Below are positions 7,747 to 16,604 of a stretch of DNA of 36,463 bases, one piece after another; position 1 is the first letter of the stretch, and each line of letters begins with the position of its first letter. The position numbers were made by a program, and so were the translations under genes. Source of the stretch: Burkholderiaceae bacterium (GTDB lineage Bacteria; Pseudomonadota; Gammaproteobacteria; Burkholderiales; Burkholderiaceae). The notes below the pieces were generated by a model. That model saw only the letters and a list, made by a program, of their open reading frames with translations, ran no database searches and was not told the origin of the DNA. The stretch is from contig JAGWNU010000014.1 of NCBI GenBank assembly GCA_028871175.1, positions 1 to 36,463 on the forward strand, given 5' to 3'.

Positions 7747-8550
7747 TTAACCCAAGTCAGCGACGAACATGCCAGCGGCATCCAGCACGGTGTCCTGCTG
7801 TTCGCGGTGCGGCACGTGCCCGCAGCGGGGCACCAGCTTGAGCGTCGCGGGCGCACCGGCCAGCGTGACGATGCGCTCGGGTTGCGCGGTCGAGCCATAC
7901 TCGTCTTCCATGCCGTGGATCGCCAGCACGGGGCAGCGCACCGCGAGCAACGCATCGTCAAGACACCACTGCGCAAACGCCGCCGACAGCCATGTATTGA
8001 CCCAGGCGTCGAGCACCCACTGCGCCTTGCTGCCGTGATACTTCTCCAACCGCCCCATCTGACCGGGCTGCGCGAACTGCGCCTGCGCCGCACGAATGCC
8101 GGCGCGCGTGCGCTCTTCCACAAACGCCTGGGCCGACTCGGTGATCAGGCCGACGCAGCGGTCGGGGTACGCGGCGGCAATCGACACCGCCATCCCGCCG
8201 CCCACGCTGTGGCCGAGGACAACGAAGCGCCCCACCTCAAGCTGCTCGACAAGCGCGGCAAACGCGCCGTGTGCTTCCTGCTGGATGAAGCCAGGCGCAA
8301 GCGCGCCCGGATACGGATCAGACTTGCCAAACCCGAGCCGGTCGTAGGCAATGACCCTGCGCCCCGTCGCTTGGGCGAGGCGCAGCGGAAACTCGCGCCA
8401 CAACGCGACGCAGCCGAGCGAATCGTGCAGCAGCACGATGGGTGCGCGCGCCGCGTCGGCGGCGGCACTTCCCCACTGCCTGGCATGAAGACGGCCACCG
8501 GGCGTGGTGATCCACACCTCGGCAGCGTCGAGCGAGAGCGACGCCGTCAT
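7747..8550 (-). CDS. Alpha/beta hydrolase
   Basis: Alpha/beta-hydrolase-fold esterase/lipase-like enzyme, 267 aa, cytoplasmic. The nucleophile serine lies in GHSVGG, the oxyanion region is LLHDSLG, the acid is probably in HGMEDEYG and the histidine in PRCGHVPH. Such enzymes range over esterases, C-C hydrolases and epoxide hydrolases, and nothing here fixes the substrate. I chose the ATG at 8550 because it lies 7 bases after the ilvE stop, suggesting translational coupling with ilvE; the alternative at 8604 would overlap ilvE by 47 bases. Confidence 0.88.
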   Translation of the reverse strand: MTASLSLDAAEVWITTPGGRLHARQWGSAAADAARAPIVLLHDSLGCVALWREFPLRLAQATGRRVIAYDRLGFGKSDPYPGALAPGFIQQEAHGAFAALVEQLEVGRFVVLGHSVGGGMAVSIAAAYPDRCVGLITESAQAFVEERTRAGIRAAQAQFAQPGQMGRLEKYHGSKAQWVLDAWVNTWLSAAFAQWCLDDALLAVRCPVLAIHGMEDEYGSTAQPERIVTLAGAPATLKLVPRCGHVPHREQQDTVLDAAGMFVADLG

Positions 8551-8557
8551 CCCGGGC

Positions 8558-9658
8558 TCAGAACAGGCGATCGAGCCAGCCGTGCGGGTCCGGTGCCCGG
8601 CCATTCTGCAGATCGACCAGGGCGGCCTTCAGCTTGGTGGTGATCTCGCCCGCCCCGCCATCGCCGATGGTGAAGTTGTGCTTGTGGCCCTTCACCTTGC
8701 CGATGGGCGTGACCACGGCCGCCGTGCCACAGGCAAAGGCCTCGCGCAGGCGACCGCTTTGGGCATCGGATTGCCACTGGTCGATCGAATACGGTGCTTC
8801 GCGCACGGTCATGCCCATATCGCGCGCCAGGGTGATGAGCGAATCGCGTGTGATGCCCGGCAGGATCGTGCCCGTGAGCGGCGGCGTCTGCAGCGAGCCG
8901 TCATCGAAGACGAAGAACACGTTCATGCCGCCGAGCTCTTCAATCCACTTGCGCTCCACCGCATCGAGGAAGACCACCTGGTCGCAGCCCTCGCGCGTGG
9001 CTTCGGCCTGGGCGACCAGGCTGGCCGCATAGTTGCCGCCGCACTTGGCCTCGCCCGTGCCGCCGGGCGCCGCACGCGTGTAGTTGTCGGACACCCAGAT
9101 CGTGACGCCGGACGATGCACCGCCCTTGAAGTACGCGCCCACCGGGCAGGCAATCACGCAGAACAGGTACTCCGCCGATGGCTTCACGCCCAGCACCACC
9201 TCGGTGGCGATCATGAACGGGCGCAGATACAGCGACGAGCCCTGGCCAGACGGAATCCAATCGCGGTCCAGCTTGACCAGTTCGCGCACGGCCTGCAGGA
9301 ACAGGTCTTCCGGCAGCGACGGCATCGCCAGGCGCTTGGCGGAATTCTGGAACCGGCGCGCATTCGCCTGCGGGCGGAACAGCGCCCCGCCGCCGTCAGG
9401 CAGCCGGTAAGCCTTCATGCCCTCGAAAATCTCCTGCGCGTAGTGCAGCACCAGCGTGGACGGATCGCACTGGATCGGGCCGTGCGCACCGATCTTCGCA
9501 TCGTGCCAGCCCTTGCCCTCGGTGTAGCGGATGGTGGCCATGTGGTCCGTAAAGACGCGGCCGAAAGCGGGGTTCTCCAGCAGACGCGCGCGCTGCTCCG
9601 CCGATACCGGGTCCGGGCGCTTTTCGATCGAAAGGGCTGATGCGACAACGTTGTTCAT
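8558..9658 (-). CDS. ilvE: Branched-chain amino acid aminotransferase, type II
   Basis: PLP enzyme of fold type IV that interconverts Leu, Ile and Val with their 2-oxo acids, 366 aa. The pattern is that of the longer eukaryote-like class: IRYTEGKGWHDAKI, FEGMKAYR, LYLRPFM, the PLP lysine K205 in EAKCGGNYAAS, and the EAFACGTAAVV phosphate-binding segment. The ATG at 9658 is preceded by GGAG. An alpha/beta hydrolase follows at 7 bases, so the two are probably one transcript. No other ilv or leu gene is near, so it may serve either biosynthesis or catabolism. Confidence 0.95.
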   Translation of the reverse strand: MNNVVASALSIEKRPDPVSAEQRARLLENPAFGRVFTDHMATIRYTEGKGWHDAKIGAHGPIQCDPSTLVLHYAQEIFEGMKAYRLPDGGGALFRPQANARRFQNSAKRLAMPSLPEDLFLQAVRELVKLDRDWIPSGQGSSLYLRPFMIATEVVLGVKPSAEYLFCVIACPVGAYFKGGASSGVTIWVSDNYTRAAPGGTGEAKCGGNYAASLVAQAEATREGCDQVVFLDAVERKWIEELGGMNVFFVFDDGSLQTPPLTGTILPGITRDSLITLARDMGMTVREAPYSIDQWQSDAQSGRLREAFACGTAAVVTPIGKVKGHKHNFTIGDGGAGEITTKLKAALVDLQNGRAPDPHGWLDRLF

Positions 9659-10067
9659 ACCATCTCCAGGGTGTGCGAGAGGCGCCAAAGACGCCAAGAC
9701 CGATATTTTGCGCCAACAGCGCGAGAATGTGGTCACGCATGCGCCCGCGCAGGGGCCCCTGGGCGCGCTGGGCGCCCGGATCGACCCTGGCGCGGCACCT
9801 TCGCGCCAGCCGCGTCGCGCTGCACGGCAAGCCCCAATGAGGCGGCATCGGAAGCCGGCGGAGAGCCGGTCACCGGCCGCCAAGCGGGCCACAGCGTGAT
9901 GTGCGAGACCCAGCGGGCGTGCCCACACCGCATTGCCGATGTCTGGGTGCGGGCGCGCCGGTAGACGCACCTTGGGGGCGCGCGTCGTCCAACCAGACGG
10001 CCGGATTCGGCTACATTTGCCATCGGGGTCGATTCCGGCCCAATCTCACCGCCAGCGCGGAGACCGC
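9659..10067. other. 409-bp divergent intergenic region
   Basis: Lies between divergently transcribed ilvE and the crotonase-like gene. Open frames here lack family features and I accept none as a gene. The ilvE-proximal end has an A/T-rich patch (GCAAAATATCGG on the minus strand, about 9695-9710) that could be part of the ilvE promoter, but no convincing -35/-10 pair is seen. Confidence 0.5.
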
Positions 10068-10862
10068 ATGCAACGCCACCCCACGACAACCGACCCGCTC
10101 GTGCTGTACGACACACGCGACGGCGTCGTCACCCTTACGCTGAACCGCCCGCTGCAATTCAACGCGCTGTCCGAAGCGATGCTGGACGCCCTGCAGGCCG
10201 CGTTGGACGATATTGCCGCCAACGCCAACGCACGCTGTGTGGTCCTGGCCGCGGCCGGCAAGGCGTTCTGCGCCGGGCATGACCTGCGGGAGATGCGCGG
10301 CACGCCGCAACTCGCGTATTACCAGGCGCTGTTTGCCCGCTGCAGCACGGTCATGCAGGCCATCCAGGCACTGCCGGTGCCTGTCATCGCGCGGGTCCAT
10401 GGCGTCGCCACGGCGGCTGGCTGCCAGTTGGTGGGGAGCTGCGACCTGGCGATCGCGTCCCACACCGCGCGGTTTGCCGTCTCGGGCATCAACGTCGGCC
10501 TCTTCTGCTCGACGCCTGCCGTGGCGTTGTCGCGCAACGTTTCGGCCAAGCGGGCTTTCGACATGCTGGTCACGGGGCGCTTCATCGACGCGGCAACGGC
10601 GGCGGACTGGGGCCTCGTCAACGAAGCCGTACCCGACGCGGCACTCGACGACGCAGTGGCGCGCAAGGTGGCGGACATCGTGGCAAAGAGCCCCGCGGCC
10701 ATCCGCTACGGCAAGGCGATGTTCTATCGGCAGCGGCAGATGCCGCTGGGCGACGCCTATGCCTACGCTGGCGACGTGATGGCGCGCAACACGATGGAAG
10801 ACGATGCCGGCGAGGGGATCGACGCGTTTCTTGAGAAGCGTCCGCCGCGGTGGCGGGCCTGA
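10068..10862 (+). CDS. ECHDC3-like crotonase-superfamily protein
   Basis: Enoyl-CoA hydratase/isomerase fold, 264 aa, cytoplasmic. The CoA/oxyanion-hole loop KAFCAGHDLREM (65-76) is present, and GVATAAGCQLVGSCDLA with INVGLFCSTP is the pattern of the ECHDC3 group. The two glutamates that catalyse hydration in classical enoyl-CoA hydratases are absent: Gln120 is at the first site and a glycine near residue 140 at the second. Simple enoyl-CoA hydration is therefore doubtful; acyl-CoA binding or another reaction is more likely. The ATG at 10068 has GGAG upstream. It is convergent with the amidohydrolase gene, 16 bases between stops. Confidence 0.87.
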   Translation: MQRHPTTTDPLVLYDTRDGVVTLTLNRPLQFNALSEAMLDALQAALDDIAANANARCVVLAAAGKAFCAGHDLREMRGTPQLAYYQALFARCSTVMQAIQALPVPVIARVHGVATAAGCQLVGSCDLAIASHTARFAVSGINVGLFCSTPAVALSRNVSAKRAFDMLVTGRFIDAATAADWGLVNEAVPDAALDDAVARKVADIVAKSPAAIRYGKAMFYRQRQMPLGDAYAYAGDVMARNTMEDDAGEGIDAFLEKRPPRWRA

Positions 10863-10878
10863 TTCGACGCGCCCGTGC

Positions 10879-12069
10879 TTACTGGAGCGGCAGGTAGCGC
10901 TCCACCAGCCTGGCCCAGAACGCAGCGCCAACGACCAGGTTCTCGTCGTTGAAATCGTACGTCGCGCTGTGCAAGGTCTTGCCCCCGTCGGTGAGGCCGT
11001 TGCCGATCCGCAGGAATGTGCCGGGGCGCTCCTGCAGCATGTAGGCGAAGTCTTCGCTGCCCATCAATGGCGCCATCTGCGCTTCCACCCGGTCTTCCCC
11101 AACCAGTTCCTTCGCGACCTCGATCGCAAGCGCGGTTTCGGCATCGGTGTTGCGCACCACAGGGTAGCCCTCCATGTAGTCGATGACAGCCGTCGCGCCA
11201 AAGCTCTCTGCCTGGGCGTGCACGAGGCGGGTGATCCGCTCCTTGAGCATCTGCCGGATACCCGGATCAAACGATCGAACGCTGATGCTCAACTCAACCT
11301 CGCCCGGGATCACGTTGGGTGCGGTGCCGCCCGCGAACTTTCCGACCGTCACGACGGCGGATTGGCCGGGGTCGACATTGCGCGACACGATGGTCTGCAA
11401 ACCCATCACGATGCTGCTGGCCGCGACGATCGGGTCGTTGGCCAGATGCGGGCGGGCAGCGTGGCCGCCCTTGCCCACGATCTTGATGTGGACGCGGTCG
11501 CCCGCCGCCATGAAGTTGCCCTTGCGGAACATGAACGTGCCCGCCGGCGCGCCCGGATGGTTGTGCAGGGCAAACACGGCATCACAGGGGAACCGGGCAA
11601 ACAACCCTTGCTCGACCATGCGCTTGGCGCCGCTGTCAAAGCCGCGCTCCTCCGCCGGCTGAAAAATCAGATGCAGGGCGCCGTCAAAGCGCTGGCGTTG
11701 CGCCAGGTGCCGGGCCGCGCCGAGCAGCATGGCGGTATGGCCGTCGTGTCCGCACGCATGCATGCGGCCCGAATAGCGGCTCTTGTGGCCGAACGTGTTG
11801 CGCTCTTCAATGGGCAGCGCATCCATGTCGGCGCGGATGCCGACGCTACGATCGCTCGTGCCGAGGCGCAGCGTGCCGACCACGCCCGTGCCGGCAATGC
11901 CCGTCGTGACCGAATAGCCGTACGCCGCCAGCCGGGCCGCCACAAGCTCGGCGGTCTGCACTTCTTCGAAGGCCAGTTCCGGGCAGCAGTGCAGCGTGTA
12001 GCGAAGCTGCCGCATGTCTTCTGCAAACGGCTGCAGGTCGGCGATGGCACTGAGGTTGGGCAGAAGCAT
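10879..12069 (-). CDS. M20-family amidohydrolase (aminoacylase/hippurate hydrolase type)
   Basis: Di-metal peptidase-fold amidohydrolase, 396 aa, removing acyl groups from N-acyl amino acids or similar amides. Metal ligands are visible: Cys106 and His108 in MHACGHDGHTAML, Glu140/Glu141 in QPAEERGF, His169 in HNHPGAPAG, and the C-terminal MGSEDFAYML. The lid/dimerisation domain starts near residue 190 (VGKGGHAARPH). No signal peptide. The ATG at 12069 lacks a recognisable ribosome site and lies 41 bases after the transporter stop, in a spacer holding three GGAAAC hexamers. The upstream transporter probably imports the substrate. Confidence 0.92.
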   Translation of the reverse strand: MLLPNLSAIADLQPFAEDMRQLRYTLHCCPELAFEEVQTAELVAARLAAYGYSVTTGIAGTGVVGTLRLGTSDRSVGIRADMDALPIEERNTFGHKSRYSGRMHACGHDGHTAMLLGAARHLAQRQRFDGALHLIFQPAEERGFDSGAKRMVEQGLFARFPCDAVFALHNHPGAPAGTFMFRKGNFMAAGDRVHIKIVGKGGHAARPHLANDPIVAASSIVMGLQTIVSRNVDPGQSAVVTVGKFAGGTAPNVIPGEVELSISVRSFDPGIRQMLKERITRLVHAQAESFGATAVIDYMEGYPVVRNTDAETALAIEVAKELVGEDRVEAQMAPLMGSEDFAYMLQERPGTFLRIGNGLTDGGKTLHSATYDFNDENLVVGAAFWARLVERYLPLQ

Positions 12070-12081
12070 GTTCGAGTCAAG

Positions 12082-12102
12082 CGGAAACGGAAACGGAAAC
12101 GG
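12082..12102. repeat. Tandem hexamer repeat (CGGAAA)3
   Basis: Three perfect copies of a 6-bp unit, plus CGG, in the 41-bp spacer between the transporter stop and the amidohydrolase start. It occupies the place where a ribosome-binding site would be expected. Copy-number change would alter spacing by 6 bases without touching a reading frame. Confidence 0.85.
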
Positions 12103-12110
12103 CGGACACA

Positions 12111-13544
12111 CTAGAAGGGGCCCAGATGCATGGCGACGCCCGCTGCAATGGCGACGATGCAGATGACAAACCACGCAGCCAAGAGCGGCGCGACAAAACG
12201 CACCCACTTGAGGTACGGAATGCCCGACGTTGCCAGCACGGCCATCAACACCCCGGACGTGGGGTTGAAGCAGTTCATGAAGCCCTCGCCGAGCAGTACC
12301 GCCTGCACCGTGACCTGCCGGGTCAGGTGCAGCGTGTCGCCCAGCGGCGCGAAGATCGGGATCAGCACAGCCGATTCGCCCGAGCCGGACGAGATGCCGA
12401 CGTGCATCAGCGCGGCGCTCAAGAACATGGCAATCGCGGCCAGGGTGGAATCCAGCGGCGCCAGTAAGCCGGCGAGCATGTTGACGATCGTGTCGAGGAT
12501 CTTGCCGTGGCTCAGCACGATCGAGATGGCCCGTGCCAGCCCCACCACCAGCGCCCCCTTGACGAGGCCGCTGCAGCCCTGCAGGAACGTATCCGCGATC
12601 CTGCCGGGCCGGATGCCGCTCACGGCACCTGCGGCGATGGCCATGATGAGGAACATGGCCACCATCTCCTTCTCCGCCCAGTGCAGCGTTGACGAGCCGT
12701 AGACAAAGACCGCCAGGCAGACGACCACGATGCCGACCACCACCCCCTGCCGCACATCCAGCCGTGCGCCTTGTTGCATGGGCGAAGGCTGCACGCCTGC
12801 CATGGATTGCGCAGCACCACGCGATTGCGATTGATAGGCGCGCACGCGGATGATGAAAAACACAATGGTGACGATCAGGAACGCAATGTAGATGCACACC
12901 CGGAACCCCATGCCGGAGAACATCGGCAGGCCGGCCAGGCGCTGCGTCAAGCCGGTCGTCACCGGGTTCAGGATGCCGGTGTTGAAACCCGCATACGTGC
13001 CCAGATAGATCAGCCCCGCACCCATCTCTTTCGACAGGCCCATCGACTCCGCGAGCAGCAGCCCGAGCGGGACGAACGCCACCACCGAATTCGTCACCAC
13101 GCCCAGCGTGCCCAGCAGCGAGAAGACCACGCAAATGACGATGACGGTGATGTGCGCGCGTGCGCCGTCTCCGCGCGCCACCATGCCAAGCGCATTGCGT
13201 ACCGCGCCCGTCGCTTCCAGCACGGCCAGCGCACCGCCGGTAAACAAAATCAGAAAGATGATCGCCGCAGAATCCACCAATCCCTTGGCCAGGGCGACAA
13301 ACATCTCACCGGGCATCACGCCGTGCTGCGGGAGGGCTTTCAGGCTGTTGGGCACAACCAGGCTGACGCCATTGCTGACCGTGCGGGAGAACTCGCCCGC
13401 CGGCACGAGCCAAGTCGCGAGGGTGGCCACCACCAGCATGCCGAACAGCAGCACGTAGGGGTTGATCGGGTCTTTGCCCTTGGCCGCGTGGGATGCCTGG
13501 AGCGTCTGCTCCATGCCTTCAACAGGCTGGCTCGCATTGTTCAT
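12111..13544 (-). CDS. YfcC-family membrane transporter
   Basis: Polytopic inner-membrane carrier of 477 aa with about 12 hydrophobic segments, of the YfcC / anaerobic C4-dicarboxylate-carrier-like superfamily. Characteristic segments include NPYVLLFGMLVVATLATWLVP near residue 30, GGALAVLEATGA, the NSVVAFVPLGLL loop, and FNPTSGVLMAVLATSGIPY near the end. YfcC relatives often sit with M20 peptidases and are thought to import peptides or N-acyl amino acids. That fits the amidohydrolase 41 bases downstream on the same strand. GGAGG precedes the ATG at 13544. A LysR gene is divergent at 13725. Confidence 0.9.
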   Translation of the reverse strand: MNNASQPVEGMEQTLQASHAAKGKDPINPYVLLFGMLVVATLATWLVPAGEFSRTVSNGVSLVVPNSLKALPQHGVMPGEMFVALAKGLVDSAAIIFLILFTGGALAVLEATGAVRNALGMVARGDGARAHITVIVICVVFSLLGTLGVVTNSVVAFVPLGLLLAESMGLSKEMGAGLIYLGTYAGFNTGILNPVTTGLTQRLAGLPMFSGMGFRVCIYIAFLIVTIVFFIIRVRAYQSQSRGAAQSMAGVQPSPMQQGARLDVRQGVVVGIVVVCLAVFVYGSSTLHWAEKEMVAMFLIMAIAAGAVSGIRPGRIADTFLQGCSGLVKGALVVGLARAISIVLSHGKILDTIVNMLAGLLAPLDSTLAAIAMFLSAALMHVGISSGSGESAVLIPIFAPLGDTLHLTRQVTVQAVLLGEGFMNCFNPTSGVLMAVLATSGIPYLKWVRFVAPLLAAWFVICIVAIAAGVAMHLGPF

Positions 13545-13693
13545 GGTGCGCCTCCGTCCATGCGTTCGAGCGTTGATCCGCTCTGTGTTTTGCTTGGTTT
13601 GTTCGGCTCGGGAATGCCCGCATCCCTCTACCGCCGTTGGAGGCGAGTATCAGTGAAAGCAGGCGTGGAAAGTTGCGCTTCAGCCTGCGAAAA

Positions 13694-13712
13694 TGTTGCA
13701 TTTCATGCAACA
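13694..13712. promoter_or_regulatory. LysR-type operator, perfect 8-3-8 palindrome
   Basis: TGTTGCAT-TTC-ATGCAACA is a perfect inverted repeat with 8-bp arms containing the T-N11-A core (TGC...GCA) typical of LysR-family boxes. It ends two bases before the ribosome site of the divergent LysR gene and about 150 bp upstream of the transporter start. It is well placed for autorepression and activation of the transporter-amidohydrolase operon. Confidence 0.7.
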
Positions 13713-13724
13713 CAGGAGCCGTCA

Positions 13725-14639
13725 TTGGACGCCCTCGGACAAAGCCTCTCAGAGCGCACATTGCAGTACCTGGTGGCCATCGCCACGTACGGCGGCATGC
13801 GCCAGGCGGCGCTTGGCCTGGATGTGAACGTCTCCACCATCAGCCGGCAGGTCGCCCTGGCCGAGCGCGCGTTGCGGCTGTCGCTGGTGACGCGGCGGGG
13901 CCGCAAGATGGAGTTGACCGAAGCCGGCCAGATGGCGGTCGATTACTTTCATGATTGCGAACGCAATGCCCGCCGCTTCCGCGCGCAGCTTGATGAATAC
14001 CGCGGGCTGAAGCGGGGGCAAGTGACGATTGCTGTCGGCGAGGGCATGGTGACGGGCCTGGTCTCGGTTGCGCTCAAGCCCTTTCTGGATAAATACCCCG
14101 ACATAGTCGTGGAGCTGCGCACCGGGCCACTGTCCCAACTGCTCTCGATGATCCGGGAGGATGTGGTCGACATCTGCGTGTCCATCGGTGCCACGAATGA
14201 TCCGACGCTGACCGCGCGCCTGTTCCAGAGCGAGCCTTTGTGCGCCATCTTCTCGGTCGACCATCCGATGGCGTCACGCAAGTCCGTCAAGATGGAAGAG
14301 CTGGCCGGCGAGCGCCTCGTCTTCATGCCTGCGGAGTTCGGGGTGCAGCGCTACATCAACGCGATCCTGGCCGATATCGGCCGGACGTATGTACCGGCAT
14401 TCCGATGCGACCGCTTCTGGACGGCGTCGGCCATTGCTGCGCAGAACCTGGCCGTTGCCTTCATGACGCGCGGCGCCGCTCAGGAACGGATCGTCGCGGG
14501 ACACGTCAAGGCCGTGCCCATCGACCATCCCATCGCGCGTACGTTCGATCGCTATGTGATCACGCGAACCGGGCGGCGGCTGGGTCCGGCGGCGCATTAC
14601 CTCCTGCGAGAAATCGTCAGGCGCATGTCGACGGTGTAG
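13725..14639 (+). CDS. LysR-family regulator, TTG start
   Basis: LysR-type transcription factor, 304 aa. The N-terminal winged helix-turn-helix (about 10-65) includes YGGMRQAALGLDVNVSTISRQ and LVTRRGRKMELTEAG; the ligand domain follows (GQVTIAVGEGMVTGLVSVAL onward). No ATG or GTG is suitably placed. The TTG at 13725 is preceded by AGGAG with a 6-base spacer and gives a normal LysR N-terminus, so I take it as the start. It is divergent from the YfcC transporter/M20 operon, its probable target. The 8-3-8 palindrome directly upstream suggests autoregulation. Confidence 0.88.
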   Translation: MDALGQSLSERTLQYLVAIATYGGMRQAALGLDVNVSTISRQVALAERALRLSLVTRRGRKMELTEAGQMAVDYFHDCERNARRFRAQLDEYRGLKRGQVTIAVGEGMVTGLVSVALKPFLDKYPDIVVELRTGPLSQLLSMIREDVVDICVSIGATNDPTLTARLFQSEPLCAIFSVDHPMASRKSVKMEELAGERLVFMPAEFGVQRYINAILADIGRTYVPAFRCDRFWTASAIAAQNLAVAFMTRGAAQERIVAGHVKAVPIDHPIARTFDRYVITRTGRRLGPAAHYLLREIVRRMSTV

Positions 14640-14800
14640 CCGCGGCTTGCGCATCGGCAGCGCACTCTCGCTTGCCCCGGCAAGGCGCGCGAAGTGCGGG
14701 CAGACGCGTCCCAGGCAGGAGGCACCGATGGAGATCGCGACGGCTAGTCCGGGGTGGGCGGCCTCCTCGGGCGCACAAGACGTTCAATCACCTGTGGCCA

Positions 14801-15520
14801 TCACCACCGCACGGTCCTGCCACGGTAGTCGAGATACTCGAGACCGGGACGCCCCCGCTTGTCCAGCAGAACGTCCACGACCCCGGGCACGCTGTCTTCG
14901 ATCGACAGTCGCGCGTCGGGCCCGCCCAGCTCGGTGCGTACCCAGCCCGGCGCCATCAGCAGCATGGCGCGTGGCGTTTGCGCCTGCCGCGCGGCAAAGC
15001 TGCGCATGAACTGGTTCAGCGCCGCCTTGCTGCCGCGATAGACCTCCCGCTGGCCCGACTCGTTATCGGCAACACTGCCTTGCCCGGACGACATGACGCC
15101 AATCAGCCCGGTCGGTGGAACGAGATCGCTCAGGCATTCGACAACGCGCATCGGGCCGAGCGCATTGGTGATCATGAGGTTGACGAAATCCTCTGTGGAG
15201 ACTTCGCCGATGGTCTGCGTCGGATCGGGGTTTGTGGTGCCGGCATTGACGAACAAAATGTCGAAGCTCCGGTTTGACAGGCGGTCTCGCACGGCCCGGA
15301 TCTGCTCGGGCCGGGTGATGTCCATCGTCTCGATCCCGACCCGCTTCGGATGGGCATCGGCCAGCGCGTGCAGGCGGGTCTTGCCGCTGCCGGCCCGCAC
15401 GGTTCCGACGACGTTCCATCCTTTGTCCAGAAACGCTGCCGCCATGGCGTACCCCAGACCGCGCGAGGCGCCAATGAGGAGAATGCTTGGGGCGTGGGTG
15501 GGGTGAGAGACCGGGCGCAT
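14801..15520 (-). CDS. Short-chain dehydrogenase/reductase (SDR)
   Basis: Classical SDR of 239 aa, NAD(P)-dependent, cytoplasmic. The cofactor motif GASRGLGY lies at residues 17-24, FVNAGTTNPD is the NAG motif, a serine in MSSGQGS and YRGSK (YxxxK) form the catalytic residues. The C-terminal MLLMAPGWVRTELGG matches the usual PG motif. Substrate unknown. The ATG at 15520 is used because it starts shortly before the Rossmann strand; its ribosome site is weak. It is divergent from a LysR gene at 15651, its likely regulator. Confidence 0.9.
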   Translation of the reverse strand: MRPVSHPTHAPSILLIGASRGLGYAMAAAFLDKGWNVVGTVRAGSGKTRLHALADAHPKRVGIETMDITRPEQIRAVRDRLSNRSFDILFVNAGTTNPDPTQTIGEVSTEDFVNLMITNALGPMRVVECLSDLVPPTGLIGVMSSGQGSVADNESGQREVYRGSKAALNQFMRSFAARQAQTPRAMLLMAPGWVRTELGGPDARLSIEDSVPGVVDVLLDKRGRPGLEYLDYRGRTVRW

Positions 15521-15650
15521 GGGGGCCTGCTTCGTCAGTGATGATGTCGCACAGGTTAGGGGACACTCCAGCCTTGCACCAGACGCCTCGCCTGCAATCC
15601 ACGTTTGCACGCAGCGCCATGCCTAAGCGGCTTTCCGCTATGCTGAAGCC

Positions 15651-16604
15651 ATGCCACGCGCCGATCTGAACCTGCTCACTGCCCTGGATGCCCTGCTGAC
15701 CGAGCGAAGCGTCACGGGAGCCGCCAAGCGCCTGAATCTCAGCGTCTCTGCGATGAGCCGCACGCTGACACGCCTGCGCACCGCCACCGGCGACCGGCTG
15801 CTGTTGCAGGCCGGCCGCTCGCTGGTTCTCACACCCTATGCCGAACAGTTGAGCCAGCGCCTCCCTGCCCTGGCCCGCGAGGCCGAGGCTGCGCTGAGTC
15901 CTGCCCCGCATCGGTTCGAGGTCGCGAGCCTGGAACGCAGCTTCACAGTGCGGGCGGGCGAGGGTTTCATCGATCTGCTTGGCGCGGCGTTGATGAAGCG
16001 GATCCAGCACGCGGCGCCCGCCGTGCAACTCCGTTTCACGCCCAAGCCCGACTGGGATGCCCAGCCGCTGCGCGACGGCACGATCGATCTCGAAATCGGC
16101 ACCCTCAAGACTTCTGCCCCCGAGATGCGGACCCGCCTGCTGTTTCGCGACCGCTATGTGGGAGCGTGCCGGTCAGATCATCCCCTGCTGAACGGCAACC
16201 GCGTTGGCATGGCGGACTGGATTGCATGCGGTCATGTACTGGCCGCGCGCTTCGAGGAGGGGGTGCATCCGGTGGATGCCGCGTTGGCGCAATACGGCGC
16301 ACAACGGAAGATAGCGATGATCGTGCCGTCGTACCCGGGTGCGATGCAGGTGGCGCGTCGCTCCGACCTGCTCACCGTCCTCCCGCATTCGTGCGTGGGT
16401 AACCGGTTTGCGCCGGATCACGCCTGCGCGAACGGGCTGGGGTGGTTTGAGTTGCCGGTGCCGACGCCAGGTTTCAACGTCTCGGCAATCTGGCACCCGC
16501 GCCTGGACCAGGATCCCGCCCATCGCTGGCTGCGCGCGGAGGTTCTCGCGGTATGCCTGGCGGCGTACCCGCCCCCCCAGGCGCAGCAGCCCCCTCTGGC
16601 TTGA
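15651..16604 (+). CDS. LysR-family regulator of the divergent SDR
   Basis: LysR-type regulator of 317 aa. The DNA-binding part is clear (DLNLLTALDALLTERSVTGA, then KRLNLSVSAMSRTLTRLR), in the NodD/PcpR-like style that begins MPRADLNLL. The effector domain runs from about residue 95 (RSFTVRAGEG). The 130-bp gap to the divergent SDR contains a short inverted repeat AGCGG-CTTT-CCGCT at 15626-15639, close to the regulator start. Regulation of the SDR is inferred from layout only. Confidence 0.9.
   Translation: MPRADLNLLTALDALLTERSVTGAAKRLNLSVSAMSRTLTRLRTATGDRLLLQAGRSLVLTPYAEQLSQRLPALAREAEAALSPAPHRFEVASLERSFTVRAGEGFIDLLGAALMKRIQHAAPAVQLRFTPKPDWDAQPLRDGTIDLEIGTLKTSAPEMRTRLLFRDRYVGACRSDHPLLNGNRVGMADWIACGHVLAARFEEGVHPVDAALAQYGAQRKIAMIVPSYPGAMQVARRSDLLTVLPHSCVGNRFAPDHACANGLGWFELPVPTPGFNVSAIWHPRLDQDPAHRWLRAEVLAVCLAAYPPPQAQQPPLA

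Noticed and set aside
10879-13134. A 751-codon minus-strand frame suggesting a fusion protein
   Set aside because: Only the last 396 codons are the M20 amidohydrolase; the earlier part lies in a shadow frame of the transporter gene, whose own frame is intact.
12771-14639. A 622-codon plus-strand frame that includes the LysR gene
   Set aside because: The first 300 or so codons are antisense to the transporter; the LysR protein begins at the TTG at 13725, which has its own ribosome site.
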